The notes beneath the pieces are model-generated. The model ran no database searches. It was not told the DNA's origin and saw only the letters and a list, made by a program, of their open reading frames with translations. From Chitinophaga sancti (lineage in GTDB: Bacteria; Bacteroidota; Bacteroidia; Chitinophagales; Chitinophagaceae), in NCBI RefSeq assembly GCF_034087045.1, contig NZ_CP139247.1:5916001-5980000 (forward strand): DNA of 64,000 nt, read 5' to 3'. Positions 49,314-57,369 of this stretch are shown piece by piece. Every line of letters begins with the position of its first letter. Positions within the stretch are counted from its first letter, which is position 1. The translations under genes were made by a program, and so were the position numbers.

Positions 49314-50222
49314 ATGAGAGCCGATAATATTTCTTCCATTCATAATTATACGATAATTGACGTCAGTACTGACATTGGTCATAAGTCTCCCGCTAAAGAT
49401 TTTCTCACTTTCAGGAGTGATGAATTAAAACCTCAAGAGGAAATATTAGGTAACCCTTTACGTTCGGATCATTTTACAATTGCGTTGGTAATTGAGGGGG
49501 AAATAGATGTTCAGATCAATATGGTTAATTACTGTGTAAAAAAGAACAGCCTTATTGTCATCCCTTTTAATACTATACACCGGATTCAGAAAGATAATGA
49601 TAAATCCATAGTAATAGTTGTTTGCTTTTCACATGATTTTATCGGACAGTCCCGGGTTAGCGAAAAGCTTCTACCATCTTATAGTTTCTTCTCTCCGCAG
49701 AATAATCCTTATTTAATGTTGGAGAAAGAGGATGCTGACGCATTGCATGGCGTTATAAAAATGTTGCGTAAAGTGAATGATCCGGCAAGTGAGCATCCGT
49801 TTAAGAGGGAGATAGTTCAACATGGGTTTAATATTTTTATTTATGAAGTAGCTGCTTTATTTAAGAGGTACCGACCTAATGAAGAGGTGAAATTAACCAG
49901 GAAGGAAGAGATATTAACATCTTTTTTAAAACTGCTTTCTCAACACTTCAGGGAAGAACGCGGGGTTCAGTTTTACGCAGATGCACTCTATATAACACCT
50001 AAACACCTCACTAAAATTGTAAAAGAGCTTACTAATAAAACCTGTGGTGAAATGATTGATGAAATTGTGATTATAGAAGCAAAAATAATGCTAAATGATC
50101 TTGGTCTTCCAGTGGCAACGGTGGCAGCACAACTGCAGTTTAGTGATCAGTTTTTCTTTAGTAAATTTTTTAAAAAACATACTGGCATTACTCCCAGTAA
50201 GTATAAAGGAGCAATTAAATAG
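49314..50222 (+). CDS. AraC-family transcriptional regulator
   Basis: 302 residues. The N-terminal part (DHFTIALVIEGEIDVQINM and KKNSLIVIPFNTIHRIQ) is a cupin-type sensing domain, and the C-terminal 100 residues hold two helix-turn-helix motifs, the second recognisable as VATVAAQLQFSDQFFFSKFFKKHTG ending TPSKYKG. It follows NDH-2 by 146 bases in the same direction, so it may have its own promoter. Its likely targets are the divergent promoters at 46953-47184 with their TAGACAT sites. The AT-rich composition resembles that of the SDR and NDH-2 genes. Confidence 0.92.
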   Translation: MRADNISSIHNYTIIDVSTDIGHKSPAKDFLTFRSDELKPQEEILGNPLRSDHFTIALVIEGEIDVQINMVNYCVKKNSLIVIPFNTIHRIQKDNDKSIVIVVCFSHDFIGQSRVSEKLLPSYSFFSPQNNPYLMLEKEDADALHGVIKMLRKVNDPASEHPFKREIVQHGFNIFIYEVAALFKRYRPNEEVKLTRKEEILTSFLKLLSQHFREERGVQFYADALYITPKHLTKIVKELTNKTCGEMIDEIVIIEAKIMLNDLGLPVATVAAQLQFSDQFFFSKFFKKHTGITPSKYKGAIK

Positions 50223-50235
50223 GGCTTATTAATGT

Positions 50236-50268
50236 TGCTTTGCCAGGTTAGGCAGCGTCTTTTTTTAA
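50236..50268 (+). terminator. Probable terminator of the AraC gene
   Basis: An imperfect stem (GCTTTGCC/GGCAGC) with a six-base loop is followed by a run of seven T shortly after the stop codon at 50222. Confidence 0.5.
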
Positions 50269-50411
50269 TCTTTTCTGATCGTGAGTACTCACTCATACCG
50301 CACTATTTTGAAATGATTTGAAATAGTTTAAAATTCTTTCTCTTCTCTCTTCGCAAGGACGCAAGTTCAAATTATATCAGGACGATACAAAATAGAATGC
50401 AATAACGGGCT

Positions 50412-50481
50412 AACACAAAAGGCCCGTAAAACCTGCGTTCTACGTGCCTCCTGATATCCTTTGATATTAAATCTGTCGGGA
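50412..50481 (-). repeat. att-like direct repeat, copy at the tRNA-Pro 3' end
   Basis: Matches 37044-37113 at 64 of 70 positions. It contains the last six bases of the tRNA-Pro gene and its downstream terminator hairpin (GGCACGTA/TACGGGCC then TTTT on the minus strand). The two copies are in direct orientation 13.4 kb apart. Confidence 0.8.
50413..50448 (-). terminator. tRNA-Pro terminator
   Basis: On the minus strand GGCACGTA pairs with TACGGGCC (one mismatch) and is followed by TTTTGTGTT, 28 bases after the tRNA 3' end. Confidence 0.65.
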
Positions 50482-50549
50482 CGACTAGATTCGAACTAGC
50501 GACCTCTTGCACCCCATGCAAGCGCGCTACCGGGCTGCGCTACGTCCCG
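50476..50549 (-). tRNA. trnP: tRNA-Pro (anticodon GGG)
   Basis: 74 bases on the minus strand. The acceptor CGGGACG pairs fully with CGTCCCG plus discriminator A; the D arm is GCGC...GCGC, the anticodon stem CTTGC/GCAAG encloses ATGGGGT with anticodon GGG and G37, and the T arm carries TTCGAAT. The CCA end is not encoded. A Bacteroidota promoter and a terminator lie on either side, so the gene looks functional. Confidence 0.95.
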
Positions 50550-50581
50550 AAAACCGGTATCCTGTGAAAATCACAGGGATG

Positions 50582-50611
50582 CAAAAGTAATGATTTTTTT
50601 ATTTTTTCAAA
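50582..50611 (-). promoter_or_regulatory. Bacteroidota-type promoter of tRNA-Pro
   Basis: Read on the minus strand: TTTG, 18 bases, then TACTTTTG, which fits the TTTG/TAnnTTTG consensus of the main Bacteroidota sigma factor. It ends about 32 bases before the tRNA. A short hairpin (CCTGTG/CACAGG) lies in the leader. Confidence 0.8.
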
Positions 50612-50772
50612 ATTTCTTTCTCTTTAAAATGCAAAACTGACTGTCCATTATCGGTCAGCCCAACGTACGCATTTGAACATATAGCAACCACCATACCCGC
50701 CATGGCACAACATCCCTCTAAATGGCAACCTTTTTGCACCTCCTCCCCCGCCATCAATGGCCCATCCCGATT

Positions 50773-53190
50773 ATGCTAAAAAATCACCTTAAAATCGCCT
50801 GGAGAAGTCTGCAAAGAAAAAAAGCCTATTCTGCTATCAACATCATTGGCCTTGCCGTAGGTATTACCTGCTGCATCATGATTGCCCTGTATGTATCAGA
50901 TGAATTATCGTACGACAAGTATAACGTTCATTACAACGAAATTTACAGGGTACTGCATGCATACCGGAACGTAAAAGATCATGACATCACGAAAGCACCT
51001 GCACCAGCCGAATACCAGGTATGGGGAAACGCCCCCGTCGCCCCTGCCCTGCAGGAATACTTCCCGGAAATAAAAAAGGTGACACGCTTCACCAGCCCTA
51101 ATACCTTATTAATGGAACAAAACGGCGTGCGGTTCCAGGAAAAAGGAATTGTAATGGCAGATTCCACCACCTTCGACATATTCAGCTGGAAAATGCTGTC
51201 GGGTAATCCTAAAACAGCATTAGTAGCCCCCTATAGTATCGTGCTCACCAAAAGTGTAGCCAGAAAATACTTTGGTGACCGGGATGCCGTAGGCCAATCA
51301 TTATTGGCAGATCATAAGGAAACATTACTGGTGACCGGTGTAATGGAAGATTTGCCGCCGAATACACATCTGAGTTTTAATGCGCTGATCTCCATGAGCA
51401 CCTTTATGAAATGGCGGCCGGAGATATTTAACCAATGGGGATACATTGATTTCTATACTTACTTCCTCATTCCACCACAGACCAACATCCACAATCTGGA
51501 AGCGCGGATTCCTTCATTTGTCAATAAGTATTATGCAAAAAATGATTTAGATAATTACACCATTGCATTTGAACCTTTGCAATCGGCCTACCTGCATTCC
51601 AGTGCCCAACGGCAACCTGGTGCTACCAGCAGCATGTCAAATATTTACATCTTTTCCATTGTGGGCATATTCATCCTCCTGATTGCCTGCATCAACTTTG
51701 TCAATCTCTCCACTGCCCGATCTATGGAGCGGGCCAGGGAAGTCGGCGTTAGAAAAGCAGTAGGCGCCCATCAGAATGGATTGATATACCAATTCCTCAC
51801 AGAAGCTACATTAATATCCCTGATGGCGGTGATCATAGCCATAATACTTGCGTTGCTGTTGCTGCCATACATGCGTGAAATAGCGGGTAAACCCATTACT
51901 TACTCGGCGCTGTTATCCTGGCGGATACTACCTGCCCTCATCGTGCTACCTTTCGTACTGGGATTACTGGCCGGCAGTTACCCTGCATGGGTACTTTCCA
52001 GTTTCAGACCGGTAGAAGTACTGAAAGGGCAATTCCGCTCATCAGGTAAAGGTATTGTACTGAGAAAGACCCTCGTAATTGTGCAGTTCAGTCTCTCCGT
52101 AGGATTGATAGCAGGTACTATGATCGTGTATTCCCAATTGAAACATCTCAGGCAACATTCCCTTGGGTACAGGCAGGACCAGATGCTGGTGATTGATTAT
52201 GGTGGAGACTATAGTGTGAATATGTCTATTGAAACCATCAAAGCCATTCTGGCCAGCAACAGTGCCGTCACCAGTGTATCTGCTTCCAGAGCAGTACCCG
52301 GCGATTTCTTTCCAAATGGCACCACCTTTATTGAATCCACTACGGGTGACATGAAAATGGAGACACCTGCCTTATATGAAGTTGATTTCGACTTCATTCC
52401 AACTTATGAAATAAAGATGGCTGCTGGTAGGGCCTATTCCAGAGCATTTCCGGCAGATACGGTACAATCACTCATCATAAATGAAGCTGCTGTCAAGCAA
52501 TTCGGATATGCTGATCCGGCTAAAATAATCGGGAAGCGCTTTGAACATTGGGGACGTACAGGCACGGTGGTAGGTGTCGTAAAAGACTTCAATTACATCT
52601 CCCTCCACAAACAGGTTGAACCGCTGGTGATCAGAATAGCGTCGTTTGATACATTCAACAAAATCTCACTCCGGGTGAAAACCGATAACATGACAAAGAC
52701 CATTCATGAACTGGAACAAACATGGAATACGACGGTACCGGGCCATCCATTTTTATATTCATTCCTGGACGAATCATTTAACGAACAATACCAGCAGGAT
52801 GCCCGCTTCGGCGAGTTATTTGCAGCTTTTGCCATCCTGACAATATTCATTGCCTGCCTTGGATTATTTGGACTTGCCACTTATGCTACAGAGCAAAGAG
52901 TAAAAGAAATTGGCGTACGCAAAGCTTTAGGGGCTTCAGCCATGAATATAGTGACATTATTGTCTTCGGACTTTGTCAAACTGGTGATGATCGCTATTGT
53001 AATTGCCACACCTTTAGTATGGTGGACGATGCAGCAATGGCTGGCGGGTTATGCATACCAGGTAACTATACAATGGTGGATGCCGGCGCTGGCCGGGGTA
53101 TTGGCGATAGTGACGGCATTGCTCACGGTGAGTGTGCTGTCTTTCCGTGCGGCGTTGATGAACCCAATAAAAGCATTAAGAACAGAATAA
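50773..53190 (+). CDS. ABC transporter permease, MacB/FtsX type
   Basis: I start at 50773 (MLKNHLKIAWRSLQRKKAYS); the longer frame adds 17 unlikely residues. The 805-residue protein has two FtsX-type units: an N-terminal helix (SAINIIGLAVGITCCIMIALYV), a large periplasmic MacB-core domain (EIYRVLHAYRNVKDH...), a membrane bundle with RSMERAREVGVRKAVGAHQNG, then a second periplasmic domain and bundle containing TEQRVKEIGVRKALGASAMN. Such four-gene or stand-alone permeases are common in Bacteroidota and act with a separately encoded ATPase, often in peptide export or envelope stress. No ATPase gene is next to it here. Confidence 0.93.
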   Translation: MLKNHLKIAWRSLQRKKAYSAINIIGLAVGITCCIMIALYVSDELSYDKYNVHYNEIYRVLHAYRNVKDHDITKAPAPAEYQVWGNAPVAPALQEYFPEIKKVTRFTSPNTLLMEQNGVRFQEKGIVMADSTTFDIFSWKMLSGNPKTALVAPYSIVLTKSVARKYFGDRDAVGQSLLADHKETLLVTGVMEDLPPNTHLSFNALISMSTFMKWRPEIFNQWGYIDFYTYFLIPPQTNIHNLEARIPSFVNKYYAKNDLDNYTIAFEPLQSAYLHSSAQRQPGATSSMSNIYIFSIVGIFILLIACINFVNLSTARSMERAREVGVRKAVGAHQNGLIYQFLTEATLISLMAVIIAIILALLLLPYMREIAGKPITYSALLSWRILPALIVLPFVLGLLAGSYPAWVLSSFRPVEVLKGQFRSSGKGIVLRKTLVIVQFSLSVGLIAGTMIVYSQLKHLRQHSLGYRQDQMLVIDYGGDYSVNMSIETIKAILASNSAVTSVSASRAVPGDFFPNGTTFIESTTGDMKMETPALYEVDFDFIPTYEIKMAAGRAYSRAFPADTVQSLIINEAAVKQFGYADPAKIIGKRFEHWGRTGTVVGVVKDFNYISLHKQVEPLVIRIASFDTFNKISLRVKTDNMTKTIHELEQTWNTTVPGHPFLYSFLDESFNEQYQQDARFGELFAAFAILTIFIACLGLFGLATYATEQRVKEIGVRKALGASAMNIVTLLSSDFVKLVMIAIVIATPLVWWTMQQWLAGYAYQVTIQWWMPALAGVLAIVTALLTVSVLSFRAALMNPIKALRTE

Positions 53191-53205
53191 AAAATAAGAA
53201 AAAGT

Positions 53206-53262
53206 AATCGGGGATATTGGATAAAATGAAATTGTATGCGCGTACGCACCATGTCCCCGATT
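53206..53262 (+). terminator. Possible terminator hairpin after the permease
   Basis: AATCGGGGA pairs with TCCCCGATT; the loop contains a second small palindrome (TGCGCGTACGCA). No clear T-run follows, so function is uncertain. Confidence 0.35.
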
Positions 53263-53285
53263 CAACAAAAAACTAAAACGATATT

Positions 53286-53489
53286 TTGAAAAGTACTATT
53301 CAATTGATATTTCCTTCAAAAATAGTAAATACAAAATGTACAAGCGATATAGTTGTAAACGAGGAGATCTGGAAGGATGAATACTTCAACTCTTTTATCA
53401 ACATCGTAAAAAAGAATTTCCGGCAATTGAATTGTAACAAGAAAGGACTCCTTTTGCAAGAAGTCCTTTCTAAAAATTCGGGTGGATAA
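53286..53489 (+). CDS. Doubtful small ORF, 67 residues
   Basis: A short frame (MKSTIQLIFPSKIVNTKCTS...) in the gap between the permease and the decayed tRNA. Its last 20 codons run through a hairpin and into the tRNA remnant, which argues against a conserved protein. No family recognised. Confidence 0.2.
   Translation: MKSTIQLIFPSKIVNTKCTSDIVVNEEIWKDEYFNSFINIVKKNFRQLNCNKKGLLLQEVLSKNSGG
53440..53471 (-). terminator. Hairpin, probable old tRNA terminator
   Basis: AGAAAGGACT and AGTCCTTTCT form a perfect 10-bp stem directly downstream (minus strand) of the tRNA-Pro remnant, where a tRNA terminator is expected. Confidence 0.5.
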
Positions 53490-53538
53490 TGGGCCTCGCC
53501 CCTACTGCAAGCGCTCTACATAGCTGCACTACGTCCCG
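53478..53538 (-). pseudogene. Decayed tRNA-Pro copy
   Basis: The 5' half (minus strand: CGGGACGTAGTGCAGCTATG, then TAGAGCGCTTGCAG) is clearly derived from the tRNA-Pro at 50476. The T arm is deleted and the anticodon loop broken. The upstream flank still resembles the intact gene (GGGATGCAGAAGTAATT against GGGATGCAAAAGTAATG), but the promoter box has changed from TACTTTTG to TACTTCTG. Confidence 0.7.
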
Positions 53539-53635
53539 TTTTCGGGAACCCATTAAAAAAATATCGGGGATGCAGAAGTAATTAAATTTCTATCTTTTTT
53601 TCTCACCCCCTCCCATATTTAAAAGCTACTATCTG

Positions 53636-54028
53636 TTAATTCTCTTCAGCAGTAGCCGGACTAATCACATTCTTTACTTCCACGATAGCATTCGCCGGAA
53701 ACCCTCCTTTCTTTGCATGTTCTTTTATCAACTCTTCATTCTCCGCCTTATATATGCAATACAGTTTATTCCCTGTCACATAACTCTGAATCCACTCAAT
53801 CTGAGGGCCTATATCCTTCAACACCTTACAGGAAGTTTGCGAAGCCGCCTTCAGCTGTTCTGGTGTAAACTGACCGATACCCGGTATTTCCCTTTCTATT
53901 ACATACGTTTTCATAACTGGTTTTTTGGAGTTTGTAGAATTGTTATTAACTGTTTGTGCATTGCCTGTAATGGCCAATAAAATGAATAAAATAAAAATTG
54001 GGGTACTGTAATGAATGAACTTTTTCAT
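53636..54028 (-). CDS. DUF4242 (SCO4226-type nickel-binding) protein
   Basis: 130 residues with a signal peptide (PIFILFILLAITGNAQT). The domain YVIEREIPGIGQFTPEQLKA, then the Cys-containing VLKDIGPQIEWIQSYV and the ending KLYCIYKAENEELIKEHAKKGGFP match DUF4242, a small ferredoxin-like fold some of whose members bind nickel. It probably acts in the periplasm. The next gene on the same strand carries the same domain at its N-terminus, 129 bases upstream, so the two are likely functionally linked. Confidence 0.85.
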   Translation of the reverse strand: MKKFIHYSTPIFILFILLAITGNAQTVNNNSTNSKKPVMKTYVIEREIPGIGQFTPEQLKAASQTSCKVLKDIGPQIEWIQSYVTGNKLYCIYKAENEELIKEHAKKGGFPANAIVEVKNVISPATAEEN

Positions 54029-54157
54029 ATCAATTGTTTAATTTTGTTTTGATCTGCCAAAGATAAATCGAACAGTACAGACGTATGTATAACAAATCGT
54101 TCAATAAATATCAATATTCGAACAGCATACAACAAATCATCCAGGAACTAGTACAAT

Positions 54158-55234
54158 TCAACCAACCAGGTCAAGATAATCCATTGGAAGGATCTTATAA
54201 GTACTTTTAAAACACCTTGTAAAATAAGATGGGCTCGTAAACCCTGCATCATAGGTTATTTGGGCTATACTATACCGCTTCTCTTTCAACAACGCTTTCG
54301 CCTTCTCCAGTCGGAACTCTTTTAATAATAAATTAGGTGATAGTTTTGTGAGCTCAATTGTTTTTCTATATAACTGGGATTGACTCATCACCATTGCTGT
54401 GCAAAATTCACTGACCGTAAAATCAGCATTCTTCCAGTTAGCTTCCAATGTATTAAATAGCTGTTGCAGCAACACTTCATCAGGTGGAGAAAGATGAAAA
54501 ATATTTTGACAATGATCTTTAATGGCCATTTCTTTCACAACAGATGCAATGGCGATGCGGGTATCATGCGTGATAAAATTTAGTAGCCGGGCAAACTGTA
54601 TGGTGTCGCCAAAAAGATGATTGTGTGTGGCAATGGGTTCTCCCCCATTGATACTGATTTTCAGGCCCACCTCGTATGGTACGGCCTTATGTATAGCATT
54701 CGCGCAGGCAATGGCATTAGATGCTGAAGTAAAAGAGGCAATGAAATCAGTACCGGGATATTGCACTTCACGACCATCGAAAGTGGCGAGGTTTTGCCTG
54801 ATCAGGCTCGTACAATTGTGCAATAAATCATTCGCTTTTGCAATGCCTAATTCATGGCGGAGGAGGATAGGGTCTTTTATGATCGCTAGCAGAATGATGC
54901 GAAACGACGGATCTGTAAATACCTTTAACCCATCTTCTGAAACGGTTGCATGGTGGGGATCATATATCCGGCCTAAAAAAGATGCTACCAGGTCGCGGCT
55001 TACTTCAACAATCTTGTGTGGTATTAGTCCATGTGCTTTGTTGTGCATGGAGATGACTGCTTCTTTATCCGGTGCTTCAATGAGGCAGAATACGTTTTCC
55101 CTTTCCTCATCGATCCAGTAGGTCATACAGCTGCATGCATGGTCCGCCTGCAATAGCATGTCCTGCCGATGCGCTTCGGCGACATCCCTGGCTTTAACGC
55201 CGGGAATAATATGAATATCCATAAATAATGGCAT
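54158..55234 (-). CDS. DUF4242 + cyclase-like + AraC HTH regulator
   Basis: The frame extends to 55300, but the start at 55234 (MPLFMDIHIIPGVKARDV) or the Met 12 bases later is favoured because the domain begins there. Residues 5-75 are a DUF4242 domain (HACSCMTYWIDEERENVFCLIEAP). Residues about 110-240 resemble a class III nucleotide cyclase fold: an R..L...GREVQYPGTDFIASFTSASNAIACANAIH segment and VGLKISINGGEP...LFGDTIQFARLL. The metal Asp of the first strand is not evident, so it is probably non-catalytic. The last 100 residues are an AraC-type HTH (IAQITYDAGFTSPSYFTRCFK). It is likely a metal- or ligand-responsive regulator of the neighbouring DUF4242 gene. Confidence 0.82.
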   Translation of the reverse strand: MPLFMDIHIIPGVKARDVAEAHRQDMLLQADHACSCMTYWIDEERENVFCLIEAPDKEAVISMHNKAHGLIPHKIVEVSRDLVASFLGRIYDPHHATVSEDGLKVFTDPSFRIILLAIIKDPILLRHELGIAKANDLLHNCTSLIRQNLATFDGREVQYPGTDFIASFTSASNAIACANAIHKAVPYEVGLKISINGGEPIATHNHLFGDTIQFARLLNFITHDTRIAIASVVKEMAIKDHCQNIFHLSPPDEVLLQQLFNTLEANWKNADFTVSEFCTAMVMSQSQLYRKTIELTKLSPNLLLKEFRLEKAKALLKEKRYSIAQITYDAGFTSPSYFTRCFKSTYKILPMDYLDLVG

Positions 55235-55382
55235 AAGACAATTTCGTTGGGGTGGCGAAATGCTGGTTGAGTGTTCGAACGATCGTGTATTGTACAACAA
55301 GTTACTTTAAGTTCTGCTTTTCAGCAAAAATCCTTGCAATTGGATTTTATGGGTTTCTTTTGTAATATGGCAGTCTAAAGCA

Positions 55383-55556
55383 ATGATCGATTACCTGAAC
55401 AGGACAAGCATGAGAACGACACCAGATAGTTCACCCGGGAAGGAAGACTACTGGATGCATATATACGATTCCAAAGTGTATAAAATAACGATGGAAGTAA
55501 ATAAGGGAAATGCCACCTTTTTCGTAAAAACAGGTAAGCAATCATTCCAGCTGTAG
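55383..55556 (+). CDS. Small hypothetical ORF, 57 residues
   Basis: ATG at 55383 gives MIDYLNRTSMRTTPDSSPGK, then DYWMHIYDSKVYKITMEVNK and a stop at 55556, overlapping the 3' end of the opposite gene by 15 bases. The sequence is soluble and coding-like but has no recognised family. It may be a real small protein or a chance frame. Confidence 0.35.
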   Translation: MIDYLNRTSMRTTPDSSPGKEDYWMHIYDSKVYKITMEVNKGNATFFVKTGKQSFQL

Positions 55557-56081
55557 TTCTTTAGATGTTTCATTGCCAGCCAGGTCCACTGCCACAGCTA
55601 CAATCCTGCCGCCTGGCGGCAGACTGGTCGCTTTATAATACCAATCCACGCCATTCCGGCCTAAAATAGCTTTCCCTCTCTCCTGTAGACTGCCTTCGGC
55701 ATCTATGATGTGAATGTCCACTTCTGCTACCCTGAATTCGTCTTTTGCTGTCACTACTACATCTGTCGCTTCCAGCCGGATATTCTGCACCTCTGGGGAC
55801 TTAAAAGCATCCTTTACTGCCATGTTATAAGCATTTTGCCCGGGGCCTGCCAAAGACTTATAATAAGCCTTCAGCTCAGGGTCCTGTAGAATTGTCCGCG
55901 CATACGCCGCTGCAATTTTCATTTTATACCTGGCTTCCAGTTGCTTCTTTGTCGGCTTTTTCTTTGACGGACCGCGTTTTTTCGCCATGATAATCTGGCC
56001 GTTCCTTTCGTAAATAGTGAGTTGATCGCCGAGGGTTCCACGGACGAGTTGGAGGAGCATGTTATTTATAACAATAGCCAT
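55542..56081 (-). CDS. Hypothetical Bacteroidota protein, 179 residues
   Basis: Begins MAIVINNMLLQLVRGTLGDQ, followed by a very basic stretch (AKKRGPSKKKPTKKQLEARY) near residue 33-55 and a C-terminal beta domain (VVVTAKDEFRVAEVDIHIID, then GRIVAVAVDLAGNETS). No signal peptide. The Lys-rich segment could bind nucleic acid, but there is no recognised domain. I recall similar short proteins scattered in Bacteroidota without a function. It stands alone, flanked by a MITE-like element on its upstream side. Confidence 0.6.
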   Translation of the reverse strand: MAIVINNMLLQLVRGTLGDQLTIYERNGQIIMAKKRGPSKKKPTKKQLEARYKMKIAAAYARTILQDPELKAYYKSLAGPGQNAYNMAVKDAFKSPEVQNIRLEATDVVVTAKDEFRVAEVDIHIIDAEGSLQERGKAILGRNGVDWYYKATSLPPGGRIVAVAVDLAGNETSKELQLE

Positions 56082-56130
56082 AAAAATTGATTTGGGGGTT
56101 ACAAGGGCAATGTTAATGCATAGGTCGGAA

Positions 56131-56259
56131 CTTCGGTGTGACTATATTACCAATTGAGTACTAATACATCACTATATCTGCACCTCAATATCGAATTGAT
56201 ATAGAAGTGTAGTTTTAATGTACGGATGGTGTACTTATGGAAGTATAGTCACACCGAAG
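56131..56259. mobile_element. MITE-like element with 16-bp perfect terminal inverted repeats
   Basis: CTTCGGTGTGACTATA at 56131-56146 is exactly complemented at 56244-56259, enclosing a 97-base AT-rich core with no coding frame. Similarity extends inward imperfectly (CCA..., GTAC). CATAGG occurs on both outer sides but at unequal distances, so a target duplication is not certain. Confidence 0.5.
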
Positions 56260-56341
56260 CTACATAGGAAATGAAAGAAATAATTATACCTGCGCAAAAA
56301 GACTGCGCATTTGGGGTATACCTTTGTTTTATCAAATTGAA

Positions 56342-56443
56342 AGTGTCGTAGTTAGAGTTACTTCGTTAGGGATCAGGGGGTCACAGGTTCGAGTCCTGTT
56401 CGCGCTGTAAAAAGCGCGATAGCGTAGTGGTAGCGCACCTGAT
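56342..56443 (+). pseudogene. tRNA-like locus: 3' half followed by 5' half
   Basis: 56371-56407 is a perfect tRNA 3' half: stem TCAGG, variable loop, ACAGG TTCGAGT CCTGT T-arm, acceptor TCGCGCT, G. Six bases later, 56413-56443 is a perfect 5' half: AGCGCGA, D-arm, CCTGA. Acceptor (7 bp) and anticodon stems of the two halves match each other. Upstream of the 3' half, 56348-56370 keeps the length of a tRNA 5' half but not its stems. Either a permuted tRNA gene or two tandem, half-decayed copies of one tRNA; I favour the latter. Confidence 0.6.
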
Positions 56444-56478
56444 AGATATACTCTGGCGTATTTTTACCTTACAATTCC

Positions 56479-56510
56479 AGGATCGTCTTATTTTTAAGGC
56501 GATCCTTTTT
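56479..56510 (+). terminator. Intrinsic terminator after the tRNA-like locus
   Basis: AGGATCG.CTT pairs with AAG.CGATCCT over a 6-base loop and is followed by five T. It lies 36 bases after the tRNA-like 5' half. Confidence 0.7.
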
Positions 56511-56736
56511 ACATTATGAAACTTCAATTTTAAAAGTATATTTACGGAGGGACATCACTGTAGTTGCTCTATATCAATGAATAGATATTCCTTCGTGGAA
56601 AAACTTAGACAGCCTTTATTTGGGGTCTATTAGTATCGGCATCATTGCCGGGAGCTATCATCACAGGAACGGGCATGCTTTCTTAGCTATTGTAGCCAGT
56701 GGAAATAATAATCAGGATTAAAATAAACAACGTTAT

Positions 56737-57357
56737 ATGTCTGCCAGAATTCTCATACCCATCTTATTGGCTTTTATACTTACAGGTTGTCATAATCGCC
56801 AGCGATTGAAGGATCGTCCTCAGCAAGAAACGACGGTACCGATTGAGACGCCAAAATCATTGGAGGACAAAAGCGATTTTTCATTTTCAAAACGCGGGGG
56901 AAGTAATGTAGTTGAGAGCCTTTATGAGGAACTGGTGAGCCAAGATGAAGCATTAAAGAGATTAGAGGATCAAATTGATGAACTTAATAAAAGTCAGCGG
57001 GATTCAACTGAATCATTTTCCAATTTCAACCAGAAAATACAGTCATATTATCGGATAGCCGATAGTGATGCTACGGAAATTAAAGATTCGGTATTGAGCG
57101 AAAAGATAAGACTTCTGGTGGCAGGTAGTTTGGCGAAATATAATACACAGGTTAGTAAGCATAATGAATTACTGAAAACTATTGGGGCAAAAGAAAGCGC
57201 GATTGCAGATCTGCATAAGGCGGTGAAAATTGTGACTACATTAGCAGTTATTGAAAAATATCAAAAGGGCAATATGCCAGATACAAAACAATTGAGAGGG
57301 TATGTTCAGAAACAGGACAAGACTATTCATCTGGCGGATACGTTGTTAAACAGATAA
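56737..57357 (+). CDS. Coiled-coil lipoprotein of unknown function
   Basis: 206 residues with a short lipoprotein signal (LIPILLAFILTGCHNRQ). Residues about 60-95 (VESLYEELVSQDEALKRLED, then QIDELNKSQRDSTES) show heptad spacing, and further helical sequence follows to the end (KYNTQVSKHNELLKTIGAKE). No family recognised. It is the only plus-strand gene in the right 8 kb and converges on a small minus-strand gene with 12 bases between stops. Possibly an envelope-spacer or periplasmic protein; unknown. Confidence 0.7.
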   Translation: MSARILIPILLAFILTGCHNRQRLKDRPQQETTVPIETPKSLEDKSDFSFSKRGGSNVVESLYEELVSQDEALKRLEDQIDELNKSQRDSTESFSNFNQKIQSYYRIADSDATEIKDSVLSEKIRLLVAGSLAKYNTQVSKHNELLKTIGAKESAIADLHKAVKIVTTLAVIEKYQKGNMPDTKQLRGYVQKQDKTIHLADTLLNR

Positions 57358-57369
57358 GAGAGCTTTATA

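Larger units (their letters stand above)
56082..56736. other. Intergenic region with element, tRNA-like halves and terminator
   Basis: Apart from the MITE-like element, the tRNA-like locus and its terminator, I see nothing in it; 56511-56736 is presumably the upstream region of the lipoprotein gene. Confidence 0.5.

Noticed and set aside
54158..55234. Active adenylate cyclase
   Set aside because: The cyclase-like domain shows the general fold pattern, but I cannot see the metal-binding Asp pair, so I call it cyclase-like only.
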